Shown piece after piece: positions 8,363 through 15,878 of a stretch of DNA of 20,263 nucleotides. Origin of the DNA: CBETVX01 sp965539935 (GTDB lineage Bacteria; Bacillota; Clostridia; Peptostreptococcales; Caminicellaceae); NCBI GenBank assembly GCA_965539935.1, contig CBETVX010000053.1, positions 1-20,263 on the forward strand. The letters run 5' to 3'. The position numbers and the translations under genes were made by a program. Positions within the stretch are counted from its first letter, which is position 1. Each line of letters opens with the position of its first letter. The notes under the pieces are model-generated. The model did not search any database. It was given only the letters and a program-made list of their open reading frames with translations, and had not been told where the DNA came from.

Positions 8363-9253
8363 TTAGGGCACAAGTTGTTCTTGAATTATTTGAATAACAC
8401 CATCTTTCACTGTTATCCAAAAAGGTATTTTAGCGGCATTATCAGAATATGTATTAAGATATTCAGCAAATTCATCTTTATCTGTGGTGCTATAACGTTT
8501 ATCCTCATCTTCACCTACAAAATTGTTACCCCAATCGATAAATTTATATACTGTATTATCATTTATATCATATGAAATTTTCTCAACTTTTGGATTATAA
8601 ATATAGTATCCACTAGGCATTTCATACTCTTTTATCCCCAGCTCTTCAATTCTTTCAATATCATCTAAAGTTATCCATTCAACTGGGTCAAATATGATTT
8701 CTGTACCACCAGACTCTATAAAACCAGAGATGTATCAAATATATGTTGATCCTTCTATTTCTTTATCATCCTTTATAATTGGATTTTCAGTATTATTTTT
8801 TTCTCCATTTGCTAATACATAGCTTTCCAAATTAGTGTATACATCCTTAGGAATAGTATAATATCTATATTTTTCTTGGGTAGCTCCATTGTAAATCAGG
8901 GCATAATCTTCATAAAGATCGATATAATAGCTGTCATGTAAAATAATTTTAAATGTTGCTGAACTTTCTAAAGGAGATTCTACCTTTTTTTCCCTCCATT
9001 TTTCTTGTTCAAAGACTTCATAGAAATTTGAATTTTGAGAAATAGTTAATGTCTTTCCTTCTTTTGTTTCTATAGTAATCTCATCAACGGTAGCCATTGT
9101 AGCCAAAAAATTGTCAATATTTAACAATGACAAATCAGGCCCTTTATCTTTTGAATTTAACAACAATCCCATGACAGCAACTATAAGAATCATAAAAGAT
9201 ATCATAATGATATAAAACTTAGGTTGTTTTATGTTTAATGTCTTAATATGCAT
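8363..9253 (-). pseudogene. Membrane-anchored extracytoplasmic protein with an in-frame TGA stop
   Basis: One reading frame runs from the ATG at 9253 (preceded by GGGGGATA) to the TAA at 8363, broken by a single TGA at 8737-8735, codon 173. The first 172 residues contain an N-terminal membrane segment (FYIIMISFMILIVAVMGLLL) and a domain with IDEI-, TISQNSNFYEVF- and YYIDLYEDYALIY-type strands, loosely like DUF5301. The 123 codons after the TGA continue a recognisable Firmicutes domain (FDPVEWITLDD, MPSGYYIYNP, FIDWGNNF, FAEYLNTY). The same frame holds both halves, so this was one ~295-residue protein. The gene directly follows the histidine kinase, 46 nt away, suggesting an accessory or sensory partner of the two-component system. 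The stop may be a recent nonsense mutation or a sequencing error; the truncated N-terminal part could still be made. Confidence 0.8.
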
Positions 9254-9299
9254 TTTTGTATCCCCCTTACCCCAAAATATAAGTAACATATCAAGATTT

Positions 9300-10592
9300 T
9301 TATTTTGATTCTAACTTAAACCAAAATACTGAACCTTTTCCTAGTTCTGATTCCACACCATAGTCAGCACCATGAAGATCAAAAATCTTTTTAACAATTG
9401 ACAGTCCAAGCCCCGACCCTATTATAGGTCGCTTATGTTTTTTATCAATTTTATAATATCTATCCCAAATATGAGGAATGTTTTCTGGTGCGATTCCGTC
9501 ACCGTGGTCAATGACTTTGATTTTTACGCCATTTTCTACTTTAATTTGTTTTACAACAATATGTTTGTCCTTTGTACTGTAATGAACAGCATTAGTTAGT
9601 AAATTGTATAAAGCTTGGGTAATCTTTTTTTCATCTGCTGTTACATATACATCTTCATTATACTGGAATATTATAGAATATCCATCATTTTTTAAAAGCT
9701 CTGAAAGTCGTGAAACTGTTTTCTTTATACTTTTAGTAAGATTATAGCTTTGAAGGTTTAATTCCATTATACCATTTTCCAATTTAGAGACATCAAGAAT
9801 ATCATTTACAAGGGATGAGAGGCGCTTAGTTTCAGACATAATAGTTTGCAAATGTTTACTAGTAATTTCATCGGGAAAGTCCTGCATCATTTCTGCATAG
9901 CTATAAATTAAAGCTAGGGGAGTCCTTAAATCGTGGGAAATATTTGCTATAAGTTCCCGTCGTAACTCATCAACCTTTGAAAGCTCAATTGCAGTAGAAT
10001 TAAGGGTATCAGAAAGCTCTTTTACCTCTAAATATCCAGTAGCGTTAAAATCTAGATTGTAATTACCCTTTGAAAGTTTTTTAGCTCCTTCATTTAAACG
10101 TTCAAGGGGCTTTGATATTATATCTGACAAAACAAGAGCAATAGCAACTGAAGCTAAAATCATTATAATAGTAATAATATATAACTGCATTTTCAATGTA
10201 GAAACTGTAGCATTTACTGGCGTAATCACAGCATGGAAGGTAAGGGAAATAACCTCTCCGTTTGACATAGTAAATTCCTTTGTCTCGGTTATAACTTCAG
10301 GAGGTATGCCTCCTCTGCCATCAGGTGCCGGTATTTTCGGTCTATCAAAATCTTTAGTAGGAGCTACTATCACTTCTTTATTTGTCTCAAGCTCAATAAA
10401 AATCTCTTGTAAATTTGGATTATTTATATTTTCTTCAACAAGAGTTATAGCTTGCTGTAGCTCATTTCTCCTTATCATTTTATACATGTCATTTAAAAAT
10501 ACTGTTTGAAAAAGCCAGAGTATAAAGAGCAAAACGCCGCAAAAGGCCAGCAAAGCAATAAATATCTTCCATTTTAGTTTTAACTTATCCAT
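9300..10592 (-). CDS. Membrane sensor histidine kinase of the OmpR-partner type
   Basis: A 430-residue sensor kinase. TM1 is at about residues 9-31, followed by an extracytoplasmic sensor region of about 105 residues and TM2 near 138-158. A HAMP linker follows (SDIISKPLERLNEGAKKLSKG), then the phosphoacceptor H220 in NISHDLRTPL, the N box (LYNLLTNAVHYS), G1 (DHGDGIAPENI), F-type WDRYYK and G2 (GSGLGLSIV). All catalytic motifs are intact. The ATG at 10592 lies inside the end of the response-regulator gene (8-nt overlap); a TTG one codon upstream is less likely. It should phosphorylate that regulator. The ligand is unknown; the anchored protein downstream may be a cofactor. Confidence 0.95.
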   Translation of the reverse strand: MDKLKLKWKIFIALLAFCGVLLFILWLFQTVFLNDMYKMIRRNELQQAITLVEENINNPNLQEIFIELETNKEVIVAPTKDFDRPKIPAPDGRGGIPPEVITETKEFTMSNGEVISLTFHAVITPVNATVSTLKMQLYIITIIMILASVAIALVLSDIISKPLERLNEGAKKLSKGNYNLDFNATGYLEVKELSDTLNSTAIELSKVDELRRELIANISHDLRTPLALIYSYAEMMQDFPDEITSKHLQTIMSETKRLSSLVNDILDVSKLENGIMELNLQSYNLTKSIKKTVSRLSELLKNDGYSIIFQYNEDVYVTADEKKITQALYNLLTNAVHYSTKDKHIVVKQIKVENGVKIKVIDHGDGIAPENIPHIWDRYYKIDKKHKRPIIGSGLGLSIVKKIFDLHGADYGVESELGKGSVFWFKLESK

Positions 10593-11268
10593 CAAAACGA
10601 TACCCCAAACCTCTAAGAGTTTTTATAAGCACTCCATATTTTCCCATATGCTTGCGAAGTAATTTCATATGGGTATCAAGGGTGCGGTCATCCCCATAAT
10701 AATCATGCCCCCATACCTCTGTAAGTATTTTTTCTCTAGGTACGGCAATATTCTTATTACGGATAAGGAAAAATAAAAGATCATATTCCTTCGGAGCCAT
10801 CTGTACCTGTTTCCCATCAACAAATACTTTATAGGCAGTCAAATCTGCCATAAAACCATCCTTTTCAAAAATAATATGACCATCTTCTTCTCTGGCTGGC
10901 TTTGATGTTTTCATTCGTCTTAAAATTGCATTTATTCTAAGCATGATCTCCTTTGAGGAAAATGGCTTTACTACATAGTCATCCACACCTATTTCAAAAC
11001 CTAAAACCTTATCGTATTCTTCCCCACGGGCAGAAAGCATAATAACAGGAGTATCAGCAGTTTTACGGATAGCCTTCACTGCTGAAAAGCCATCAAGTTC
11101 TGGCATCATAACATCCATTATAATAATGTCAAAGGTTTGGTTCTTACATAGTTCTACTGCTTTCATTCCATCATCGGCTTCAAAAACCTCATGGCCTTCA
11201 AACAAGGCATATCTTTTTATAACAGCTCGCAAGCTCTCCTCATCATCACAAATCAGTATTTTGGCCAT
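10585..11268 (-). CDS. OmpR/PhoB-family response regulator
   Basis: A 227-residue two-domain regulator. The receiver domain (about 1-118) has the acidic pair D8/D9, phosphoacceptor D52 in IIIMDVMMP, S79 and K101 in VVKPF. The C-terminal winged helix (about 130-226) has the PKEYDLLFFLIRN, EVWGHDYYGDDRTLDTHM and LRGLGYRF motifs of the OmpR DNA-binding domain. The ATG at 11268 follows AAAGGAGGATTAGAC. It overlaps the kinase gene and is cotranscribed with it. Its likely target is the pair of 11-bp-spaced direct repeats upstream of the VTC gene (14814-14833), which are of the kind this family binds. That assignment is inference. Confidence 0.96.
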   Translation of the reverse strand: MAKILICDDEESLRAVIKRYALFEGHEVFEADDGMKAVELCKNQTFDIIIMDVMMPELDGFSAVKAIRKTADTPVIMLSARGEEYDKVLGFEIGVDDYVVKPFSSKEIMLRINAILRRMKTSKPAREEDGHIIFEKDGFMADLTAYKVFVDGKQVQMAPKEYDLLFFLIRNKNIAVPREKILTEVWGHDYYGDDRTLDTHMKLLRKHMGKYGVLIKTLRGLGYRFDG

Positions 11269-11286
11269 GTCTAATCCTCCTTTATA

Positions 11287-11337
11287 TAAAAATTTTCTGT
11301 GGCAGATCTATCAAAACCTTAACTGCCACAGATAAAT
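11287..11337 (-). terminator. Strong hairpin in the leader of the two-component genes
   Basis: TCTGTGGCAG (11296-11305) and CTGCCACAGA (11323-11332) form a perfect 10-bp stem. With one bulged base it extends by an AATTT/AAATT helix, and on the minus strand it runs into TTTATAT. It lies 20-60 nt upstream of the response-regulator ATG. It can act as a terminator for the CotH transcript, partial if the two-component genes are read from upstream, or as a leader structure if they have their own promoter. I could not find a convincing promoter between 11333 and 11413. Confidence 0.65.
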
Positions 11338-11382
11338 TCTCTTGATTTTCCTAATATAAATATTTTACTTAAAACAAAGTTT

Positions 11383-11403
11383 AAAAACAAGCTAAGGGAG
11401 CTT
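11383..11403 (-). terminator. Small hairpin with T tract just after the CotH gene
   Basis: On the minus strand AAGCT (11403-11399) pairs with AGCTT (11393-11389) around a 5-nt loop and is followed by GTTTTT. The stem is only 5 bp, so it would terminate weakly alone. With the larger hairpin at 11287-11337 it suggests that most transcripts from the VTC promoter end after the CotH gene. Confidence 0.45.
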
Positions 11404-11413
11404 TAATGTATAG

Positions 11414-13357
11414 TTAATAATTTCTTTTTTTCTTTGCTATAAAGAATGTTAAGACCAAGACAAGTGTAAATGATCCTAGATAGGTATATAAAGTTTCTCT
11501 ATCGGCTACACTATCTATTCCTTGACCTCCAGGGAAATCCACATTACCTGAAATAGTCTCTATATTATTTCCCATAGGATTATTCATATTATCATCAGTC
11601 CTTTGGGGAGGTCTATTTTCCATTTGTGAAATCATAGAAATTTCTTCCTCTGTCAATCCAAGGTCTAAAAGATTTGATCTCACTTCATCGGTAATAGTTC
11701 CATTAGCATCTTGTAAAATCTGCATTGCTTGAATCATAAGATCATTATTTACTATATTGCCTGCCTGATTAGGATTAGGTCTTTCACCTCCTCTATCCCC
11801 ACCTTTGTCGCCACCCCTCATGCTTCCAAGTAAAGAAACATCTAAATTACCTGCTGAAATAAGACTGTCGGGATTTGCTGCCTGCTCAGCTGTAGTAGAT
11901 GGAATTGTGCCATCAAGTTGACCTTGTATACTTTGATATCGTAGATTTCCAAGGGTTTTAAAAGCTTCAACTGCTGTTTTGTATTCCTCAAAGGTAATAA
12001 ATGATGTATTGTCCTTTTCCACATAATCGGATATAAGAGCATCTAGCTCTGTAATTCTCTCTTCCCATTTACCATCTGAGAAATAATTTGTCATTAATTC
12101 CTGTAAATAATCATGGTATCTTTCTAAATATTCTGTATTAGAAAACAATTTTTCAAGTAAAGGTCTAGCACTCATATCTACACCACTTACAGGTGTATCA
12201 ATTGGGAAATTGATAACAGCAGATGCACTTTTGCTATCAAATCCTCCCCATGCCAAATTGTAGTCCCAAGGTAAGATTGTTATCTTACCATCATTTTCAT
12301 AGATATAATAATTCTGGGCCATATTTGATGAATAACTATCAAGATTCACCACAACAGTATGGGCTGCTAGATATCGTAAAATCTGATCAACCTCAAAATA
12401 GGTTTCTAAATCTTCTCCATTAGATAATGCTTTTAATGCAGTTATAACTCGTTTGTAATCACTGTCACTACCTTTACCTACAACATTCTCAAATATTGAA
12501 GAGTATGAAGAAATTTCATCTGTTGTATATTCTAAGCTACCTCCACCGCTTTCTCTATTCTCCATAGTTCTATTAAAATTACCCTCTTGTTGGTTAGTTT
12601 GAGTACTTAATTGTGCCTGATCACCTTCCATATTTGTAGGAGGTGCCATATCTCTCGATGGGAAATTACCCTCTTCTCCATTTGGTTGTGGCCTTACATT
12701 ATCCTGTGTCATTTCATCATTACGTTCCATTGCGGCATTTTTTACACTATACATCATACCGCTAATTGTCCCAAAGGTTCTTGTTTCATAGCTATCACCA
12801 TAGGTTTCCACTGCAAGATAGAATCCCCAGTCTTCACCATTTACTTTAATATCTGCAAATCCAAAATATGGAGCATCTACGCCGATTTCTTCCATCAACT
12901 CATAGGAAACATATTCTTTCATATAAGTATTGTCACCAATCATATTGTTGACTACAAAACTATCAAGACCAAAGCAAGTCTGTCCTTCAATATACTCATC
13001 AAATTTTAATCGAAAACTATATCTATCACTATCAGAATTTACCACCTGACTTAAACTAGAATTGCCTTTAGGTCTAATACCTACATTTTCAAATTTCTCA
13101 CCGTTTACAACTACATCCACCATGATATACTGTTCATTTATGGCATTATCAAGCATTTCTTGCCAATCATCTTCATCTGCAATGATTTCAATAGAAATAA
13201 TATCACTTCCAAAAATCTCTGTTGCATATTCTGCATCAGTTTTTACATAGTCATTTTGTCCTTGTGTATTTCCAATCATCACAAAAGCAAGGCTAATTAT
13301 CAAGGCGAAAATAACGGCTATGGCAACAATTACATTTATTATTTTACTTTGTATCAT
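11414..13357 (-). CDS. CotH-family protein kinase-like membrane protein
   Basis: A 647-residue protein with an N-terminal membrane segment (about 7-29), a CotH kinase domain (about 45-480) and a C-terminal membrane helix (about 624-640) followed by KKKRNY. CotH features are IRPKGNSS (94-101), SFRLKF (114-119), GLDSFVVNN (130-138), GDNTYMKEYVSYELM, GFYLAVETY, NLDSYSSN with D340 and PWDYNLAWGG with D365. The two aspartates are candidates for catalysis and metal binding. Residues 210-275 and 510-615 are low-complexity linkers rich in N, Q, G, E, P and R. The family is an atypical, secreted-side kinase fold, known in Bacillus for spore coat proteins. Here it stands next to DUF4956 and VTC genes, a layout seen in many Firmicutes, so a surface role outside sporulation is likely. 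The start follows GAGGTGTAAGT. Confidence 0.92.
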   Translation of the reverse strand: MIQSKIINVIVAIAVIFALIISLAFVMIGNTQGQNDYVKTDAEYATEIFGSDIISIEIIADEDDWQEMLDNAINEQYIMVDVVVNGEKFENVGIRPKGNSSLSQVVNSDSDRYSFRLKFDEYIEGQTCFGLDSFVVNNMIGDNTYMKEYVSYELMEEIGVDAPYFGFADIKVNGEDWGFYLAVETYGDSYETRTFGTISGMMYSVKNAAMERNDEMTQDNVRPQPNGEEGNFPSRDMAPPTNMEGDQAQLSTQTNQQEGNFNRTMENRESGGGSLEYTTDEISSYSSIFENVVGKGSDSDYKRVITALKALSNGEDLETYFEVDQILRYLAAHTVVVNLDSYSSNMAQNYYIYENDGKITILPWDYNLAWGGFDSKSASAVINFPIDTPVSGVDMSARPLLEKLFSNTEYLERYHDYLQELMTNYFSDGKWEERITELDALISDYVEKDNTSFITFEEYKTAVEAFKTLGNLRYQSIQGQLDGTIPSTTAEQAANPDSLISAGNLDVSLLGSMRGGDKGGDRGGERPNPNQAGNIVNNDLMIQAMQILQDANGTITDEVRSNLLDLGLTEEEISMISQMENRPPQRTDDNMNNPMGNNIETISGNVDFPGGQGIDSVADRETLYTYLGSFTLVLVLTFFIAKKKRNY

Positions 13358-13382
13358 ACTTACACCTCAAATCTTGGTATAA

Positions 13383-14054
13383 TTAAGCGCTGTATTCGCC
13401 GTTGTAGCTTACAAGACAAGCATTATTAACCCCTTTTATATCTAGTAATTCATTAAGAAGTTTTGCAGACATATCTAATAGTCGTACTTCTACAGTAAGC
13501 TCAATCCCATTTTGGGAAACTGTTTTTGCTTTAATTAAGTTTTTCTTAGTTTTTGCCTTTATTACTGCCATACTATCATTTTCTGCCTTATCATCTTCAA
13601 GATTTAATACTATTATATATGGTGTATCATTACTCTTATTGTTCACAAATATAAGAAGAACGATCCCGATGAAAATAGATCCCATAACCCCTAGAGGAAT
13701 TAATCCTGCACCTATAACGATTCCTGCTGAAATTGCCCAAAACAAAAATGCAATATCAAGAGGCTCTTTAACCGCTGTCCTAAAACGAACAATAGACAGA
13801 GCACCTACCATACCAAGGGACAAGATGATGTTTGATGTTACTGCTAGAATAATTAAAGTCGTAATTAAAGTCATAGCCATAATTGAAACACCAAAGGATG
13901 CAGAATACATAACTCCTGCAAAGGTCTTTTTGTAAATATAGAATATAAAAAGTCCAATAGCAAAGGATATAAGCATCGCTAGACCTACGTCTACAATTGA
14001 AAATTCAACTGCTTTCTCTAAAAAACTTGATTTGAAAATATCATTAAATGTCAT
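13383..14054 (-). CDS. DUF4956 membrane protein
   Basis: A 223-residue protein with three to four membrane helices in the first ~135 residues and a soluble C-terminal domain of about 85 residues (beta-alpha pattern, ending DIKGVNNACLVSYNG). The hallmark is SLGMVGALSIVRFRTAVKEP followed by LDIAFLFWAISAGI, the conserved core of DUF4956. The ATG at 14054 has GGAGG nine nt upstream. It lies 17 nt after the VTC gene and 25 nt before the CotH gene, so the three are one translation unit in practice. Biochemical function is unknown. A channel or membrane anchor for the product of the soluble VTC enzyme is a plausible inference. Confidence 0.93.
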   Translation of the reverse strand: MTFNDIFKSSFLEKAVEFSIVDVGLAMLISFAIGLFIFYIYKKTFAGVMYSASFGVSIMAMTLITTLIILAVTSNIILSLGMVGALSIVRFRTAVKEPLDIAFLFWAISAGIVIGAGLIPLGVMGSIFIGIVLLIFVNNKSNDTPYIIVLNLEDDKAENDSMAVIKAKTKKNLIKAKTVSQNGIELTVEVRLLDMSAKLLNELLDIKGVNNACLVSYNGEYSA

Positions 14055-14071
14055 TGTAACATACCTCCATT

Positions 14072-14749
14072 TTATATAATTCTTGTTGATGCGTATTTGG
14101 AAAATGCAGTACTTCTTCTACTGCTGAGAGATACCATGCCACGAATTATCTCAGGCAAAAAGTTATCATATTTCACTTCTAATATATAAACTTTTGGAAT
14201 TGGTATAGAAGGAAATGTGGCTTTTAAAAAATCATGGGCGTTATTACTAGTACGAATATCATAGTCCAAGGTTACACGTACATTACCCATAGGGTGGATA
14301 AAAGCTTCACGCTTATAATCCACTATATTTTTAGGTCTAAGCTGTTGATAAAACATCTTAGTGTACAATTCTAAACACAATGGGTCTCCATTTTCTTTTA
14401 AAGTACCAATGTCTCCATTGAGTAATTTCCTACATTCTTCCTCAGTTATAATGGTACTTTCCTTAAAACAAATCCCATCCTTCTTACTCTTTTTTTCAAG
14501 GCGAATAAAGGAAGTATCATTATTATAAAGACGTAATCGAAACTTTTCTCGATAATTGATTCCATCAATTTTTTCTTTAAGCACTTTATCGTCATAGTTA
14601 TCAAAGTAAAGACTCTTAATCCGATAACTATTGTCATCTGTAGCATTTTTATCTACACTGGCCACAAAGGGAAGCCTTGCTCTAAGTTGTAATACATCTC
14701 CATAGTTTATGTAATGCTTAAGTTCATGTCTACCCTGAGGTTTCTTCAT
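14072..14749 (-). CDS. VTC-domain protein, probable polyphosphate polymerase (triphosphate tunnel fold)
   Basis: A 225-residue soluble protein covering one complete VTC domain. The tunnel-fold residues are visible in order: RHELKHYI with E9, YRIKSLYFDN, YREKFRLRLY, FIRLEKKSKKDG, VDYKREAF, VRVTLDYDIRTS, YILEVKYD and SSRRSTAFSKYASTR. This pattern of basic strands with acidic metal ligands matches the catalytic domain of yeast Vtc4, which makes polyphosphate from ATP. No membrane segment or SPX domain is present. I chose the ATG at 14749 because the upstream GTG at 14758 lies too close to AGGAGG. It is the first gene of the VTC-DUF4956-CotH set and has the promoter with direct repeats upstream. 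Polymerase activity is inferred from the family. Confidence 0.92.
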   Translation of the reverse strand: MKKPQGRHELKHYINYGDVLQLRARLPFVASVDKNATDDNSYRIKSLYFDNYDDKVLKEKIDGINYREKFRLRLYNNDTSFIRLEKKSKKDGICFKESTIITEEECRKLLNGDIGTLKENGDPLCLELYTKMFYQQLRPKNIVDYKREAFIHPMGNVRVTLDYDIRTSNNAHDFLKATFPSIPIPKVYILEVKYDNFLPEIIRGMVSLSSRRSTAFSKYASTRII

Positions 14750-14779
14750 CTTTTTCACTCCTCCTTTCTGGAATGATTT

Positions 14780-14833
14780 AATTCTAATCTACTAAACTGA
14801 TGTTCAATTGTTTCTTATCTGAACTTTATCTGA
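14780..14833 (-). promoter_or_regulatory. Candidate response-regulator-activated promoter of the VTC-DUF4956-CotH genes
   Basis: Two copies of TTATCTGAA (plus strand 14814-14822 and 14825-14833) repeat with an exact 11-bp period, one helical turn, as OmpR/PhoB-family sites do. On the minus strand they lie upstream of a -10-like TAGAAT (14785-14780), whose -35 region is poor (TTGAAC at 15-nt spacing). This puts the boxes at roughly -42 to -61, the usual activator position. The promoter is therefore probably driven by the regulator encoded at 10585-11268, but this is not proven by sequence. Confidence 0.6.
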
Positions 14834-14947
14834 ATTTTTATGTGGATTTTAAAAAAAGAAGCTAAAAGCTACAAAAATGAAAAAACAAATATGAAATGAG
14901 ATCATAGAAAGACAAATTCTATTAAGATAGTAACATTTGGGGCATAA

Positions 14948-14991
14948 TATAATAGATTAAATTTAATGGAAAAGATTTTATTCTTCCATTA
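14948..14991 (+). promoter_or_regulatory. Possible promoter and leader hairpin of the membrane protein gene at 15020
   Basis: TATAAT at 14948-14953 is a perfect -10 box but has no recognisable -35 at 16-18 nt. It is followed by a hairpin, TAATGGAA (14964-14971) with TTCCATTA (14984-14991), with no T tract. The remaining bases from 14834 to 14947 show nothing I can name. Confidence 0.4.
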
Positions 14992-15019
14992 TAAATAATT
15001 AATACAAAGGTGATTTTAT

Positions 15020-15688
15020 ATGCAAGCAATTATGGAACCTATTTTTCATTTCTTTTATTTATCTACAGTAATCATTATAGGTTTCATTATGATTACTAAA
15101 TCCCAAAACAATTTATACTTTAAATGGTTTGGAATTATGGCCGTTATATTAGGCTTTGGTGATGCTTTCCATTTGATTCCTAGGATCATTGCCCTTATGA
15201 CCACAGGTTTTGAAAGTCATGCTGTATCTTTAGGTTTTGGAAAATTTGTGACCTCTATCACTATGACTATTTTCTATCTAATTTTATATAGGCTATGGAA
15301 AATGAGATATGAGGTTAGAAATGTACAAAGATTAGATTTATTGATATGGGGACTGGGAATCACACGTATAGTTCTTTGTTTCTTCCCACAAAATCAATGG
15401 TTTATAACTACATCATCTATAAAATGGGCTATTTATCGTAATATTCCCTTTGTGATCATGGGTATTATCATAATTATACTCTTTTACAAAAAAGGAAAGG
15501 AAAAAAATGATAATAATGCTTTAAAAATTAGTCTGGCAGTATTTTTATCCTTCGGATTTTATATCCCAGTAGTCCTATGGGCACGGGTACATATACTTAT
15601 TGGTATGTTGATGATACCAAAAACTCTAGCTTATTTATGGATTCTTTTTATTGGCTTTGGTGAATTTAGAAATGAGTTAGGTAATTAG
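15020..15688 (+). CDS. Polytopic membrane protein of unknown function
   Basis: A 222-residue protein with about seven hydrophobic helices and short loops. The second helix carries AVILGFGDAFHLIPRI, a conserved-looking polar stretch inside the membrane (G, D, H, P, R), which hints at a binding or catalytic site rather than a simple anchor. Other charged membrane-proximal features are LWKMRYEVRNVQRLD and ALWARVHILIG-like segments near the end. The ATG at 15020 follows AAAGGTGAT. It stands alone on the plus strand between the leftward VTC cluster and the MATE gene. I do not recognise the family, and no function is assigned. Confidence 0.85.
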   Translation: MQAIMEPIFHFFYLSTVIIIGFIMITKSQNNLYFKWFGIMAVILGFGDAFHLIPRIIALMTTGFESHAVSLGFGKFVTSITMTIFYLILYRLWKMRYEVRNVQRLDLLIWGLGITRIVLCFFPQNQWFITTSSIKWAIYRNIPFVIMGIIIIILFYKKGKEKNDNNALKISLAVFLSFGFYIPVVLWARVHILIGMLMIPKTLAYLWILFIGFGEFRNELGN

Positions 15689-15720
15689 GTGTCAAGCTTG
15701 AATTTCCCTATTTTTAAATC

Positions 15721-15749
15721 TTGACTTTCATATAAAATCATGATAGTAT
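15721..15749 (+). promoter_or_regulatory. Promoter of the MATE exporter gene
   Basis: TTGACT (15721-15726), a 17-nt spacer and TAGTAT (15744-15749) with an extended TGA before the -10. An inverted repeat, GTCAAG (15691-15696) with CTTGAC (15720-15725), overlaps the -35 box and could be an operator or the end hairpin of the gene before. The transcript would start near 15756, over 120 nt before the coding region. Confidence 0.65.
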
Positions 15750-15755
15750 TTTTAT

Positions 15756-15860
15756 GGTTCATCGGAGGGAAATTACTCCATAGAAATGATCTAAGAAGTA
15801 ATTTTACCGGATAAGATGGTATATCGAGAGGTATACAATTTTATCCGGTTATTTTTTTTA
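15756..15860 (+). promoter_or_regulatory. Leader with terminator: probable transcription attenuator of the MATE gene
   Basis: ACCGGATAA (15806-15814) pairs perfectly with TTATCCGGT (15841-15849), with an inner GTATA/TATAC helix, followed by TATTTTTTTTA. This is a strong intrinsic terminator that ends 20 nt before the MATE start codon. Upstream in the same leader, GGAG/CTCC (15764-15767 with 15776-15779) forms a hairpin, and GAAATTAC (15769-15776) can instead pair with GTAATTTT (15798-15805), directly abutting the terminator. These alternatives suggest conditional readthrough. The leader matches no riboswitch class that I recognise. Confidence 0.75.
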
Positions 15861-15878
15861 GAAAAAGGAGGAATATCA

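Noticed and set aside
8351..8365. TAAGCTAAAAGCTTA, sharing AGCTAAAAGCT with 14860-14870, as a dispersed repeat.
   Set aside because: The match is only 11-13 bases of low-complexity palindrome, expected by chance in AT-rich DNA.
8735..8737. TGA decoded as selenocysteine or as a sense codon.
   Set aside because: No partner cysteine or redox motif is near, the small CTCT/AGAG hairpin after it is too weak for a bacterial SECIS, and other genes here use TGA as a true stop (18978-18980).
12611..13009. A 132-codon rightward open frame inside the CotH gene.
   Set aside because: It is antisense to a well-supported kinase domain, and its Cys/His/Ile-rich translation is typical of a shadow frame.
15816..15878. 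An N-terminal extension of the MATE protein from the ATG at 15816.
   Set aside because: It would be translated through the terminator stem and T tract, and AAGGAGG directly precedes the ATG at 15879.
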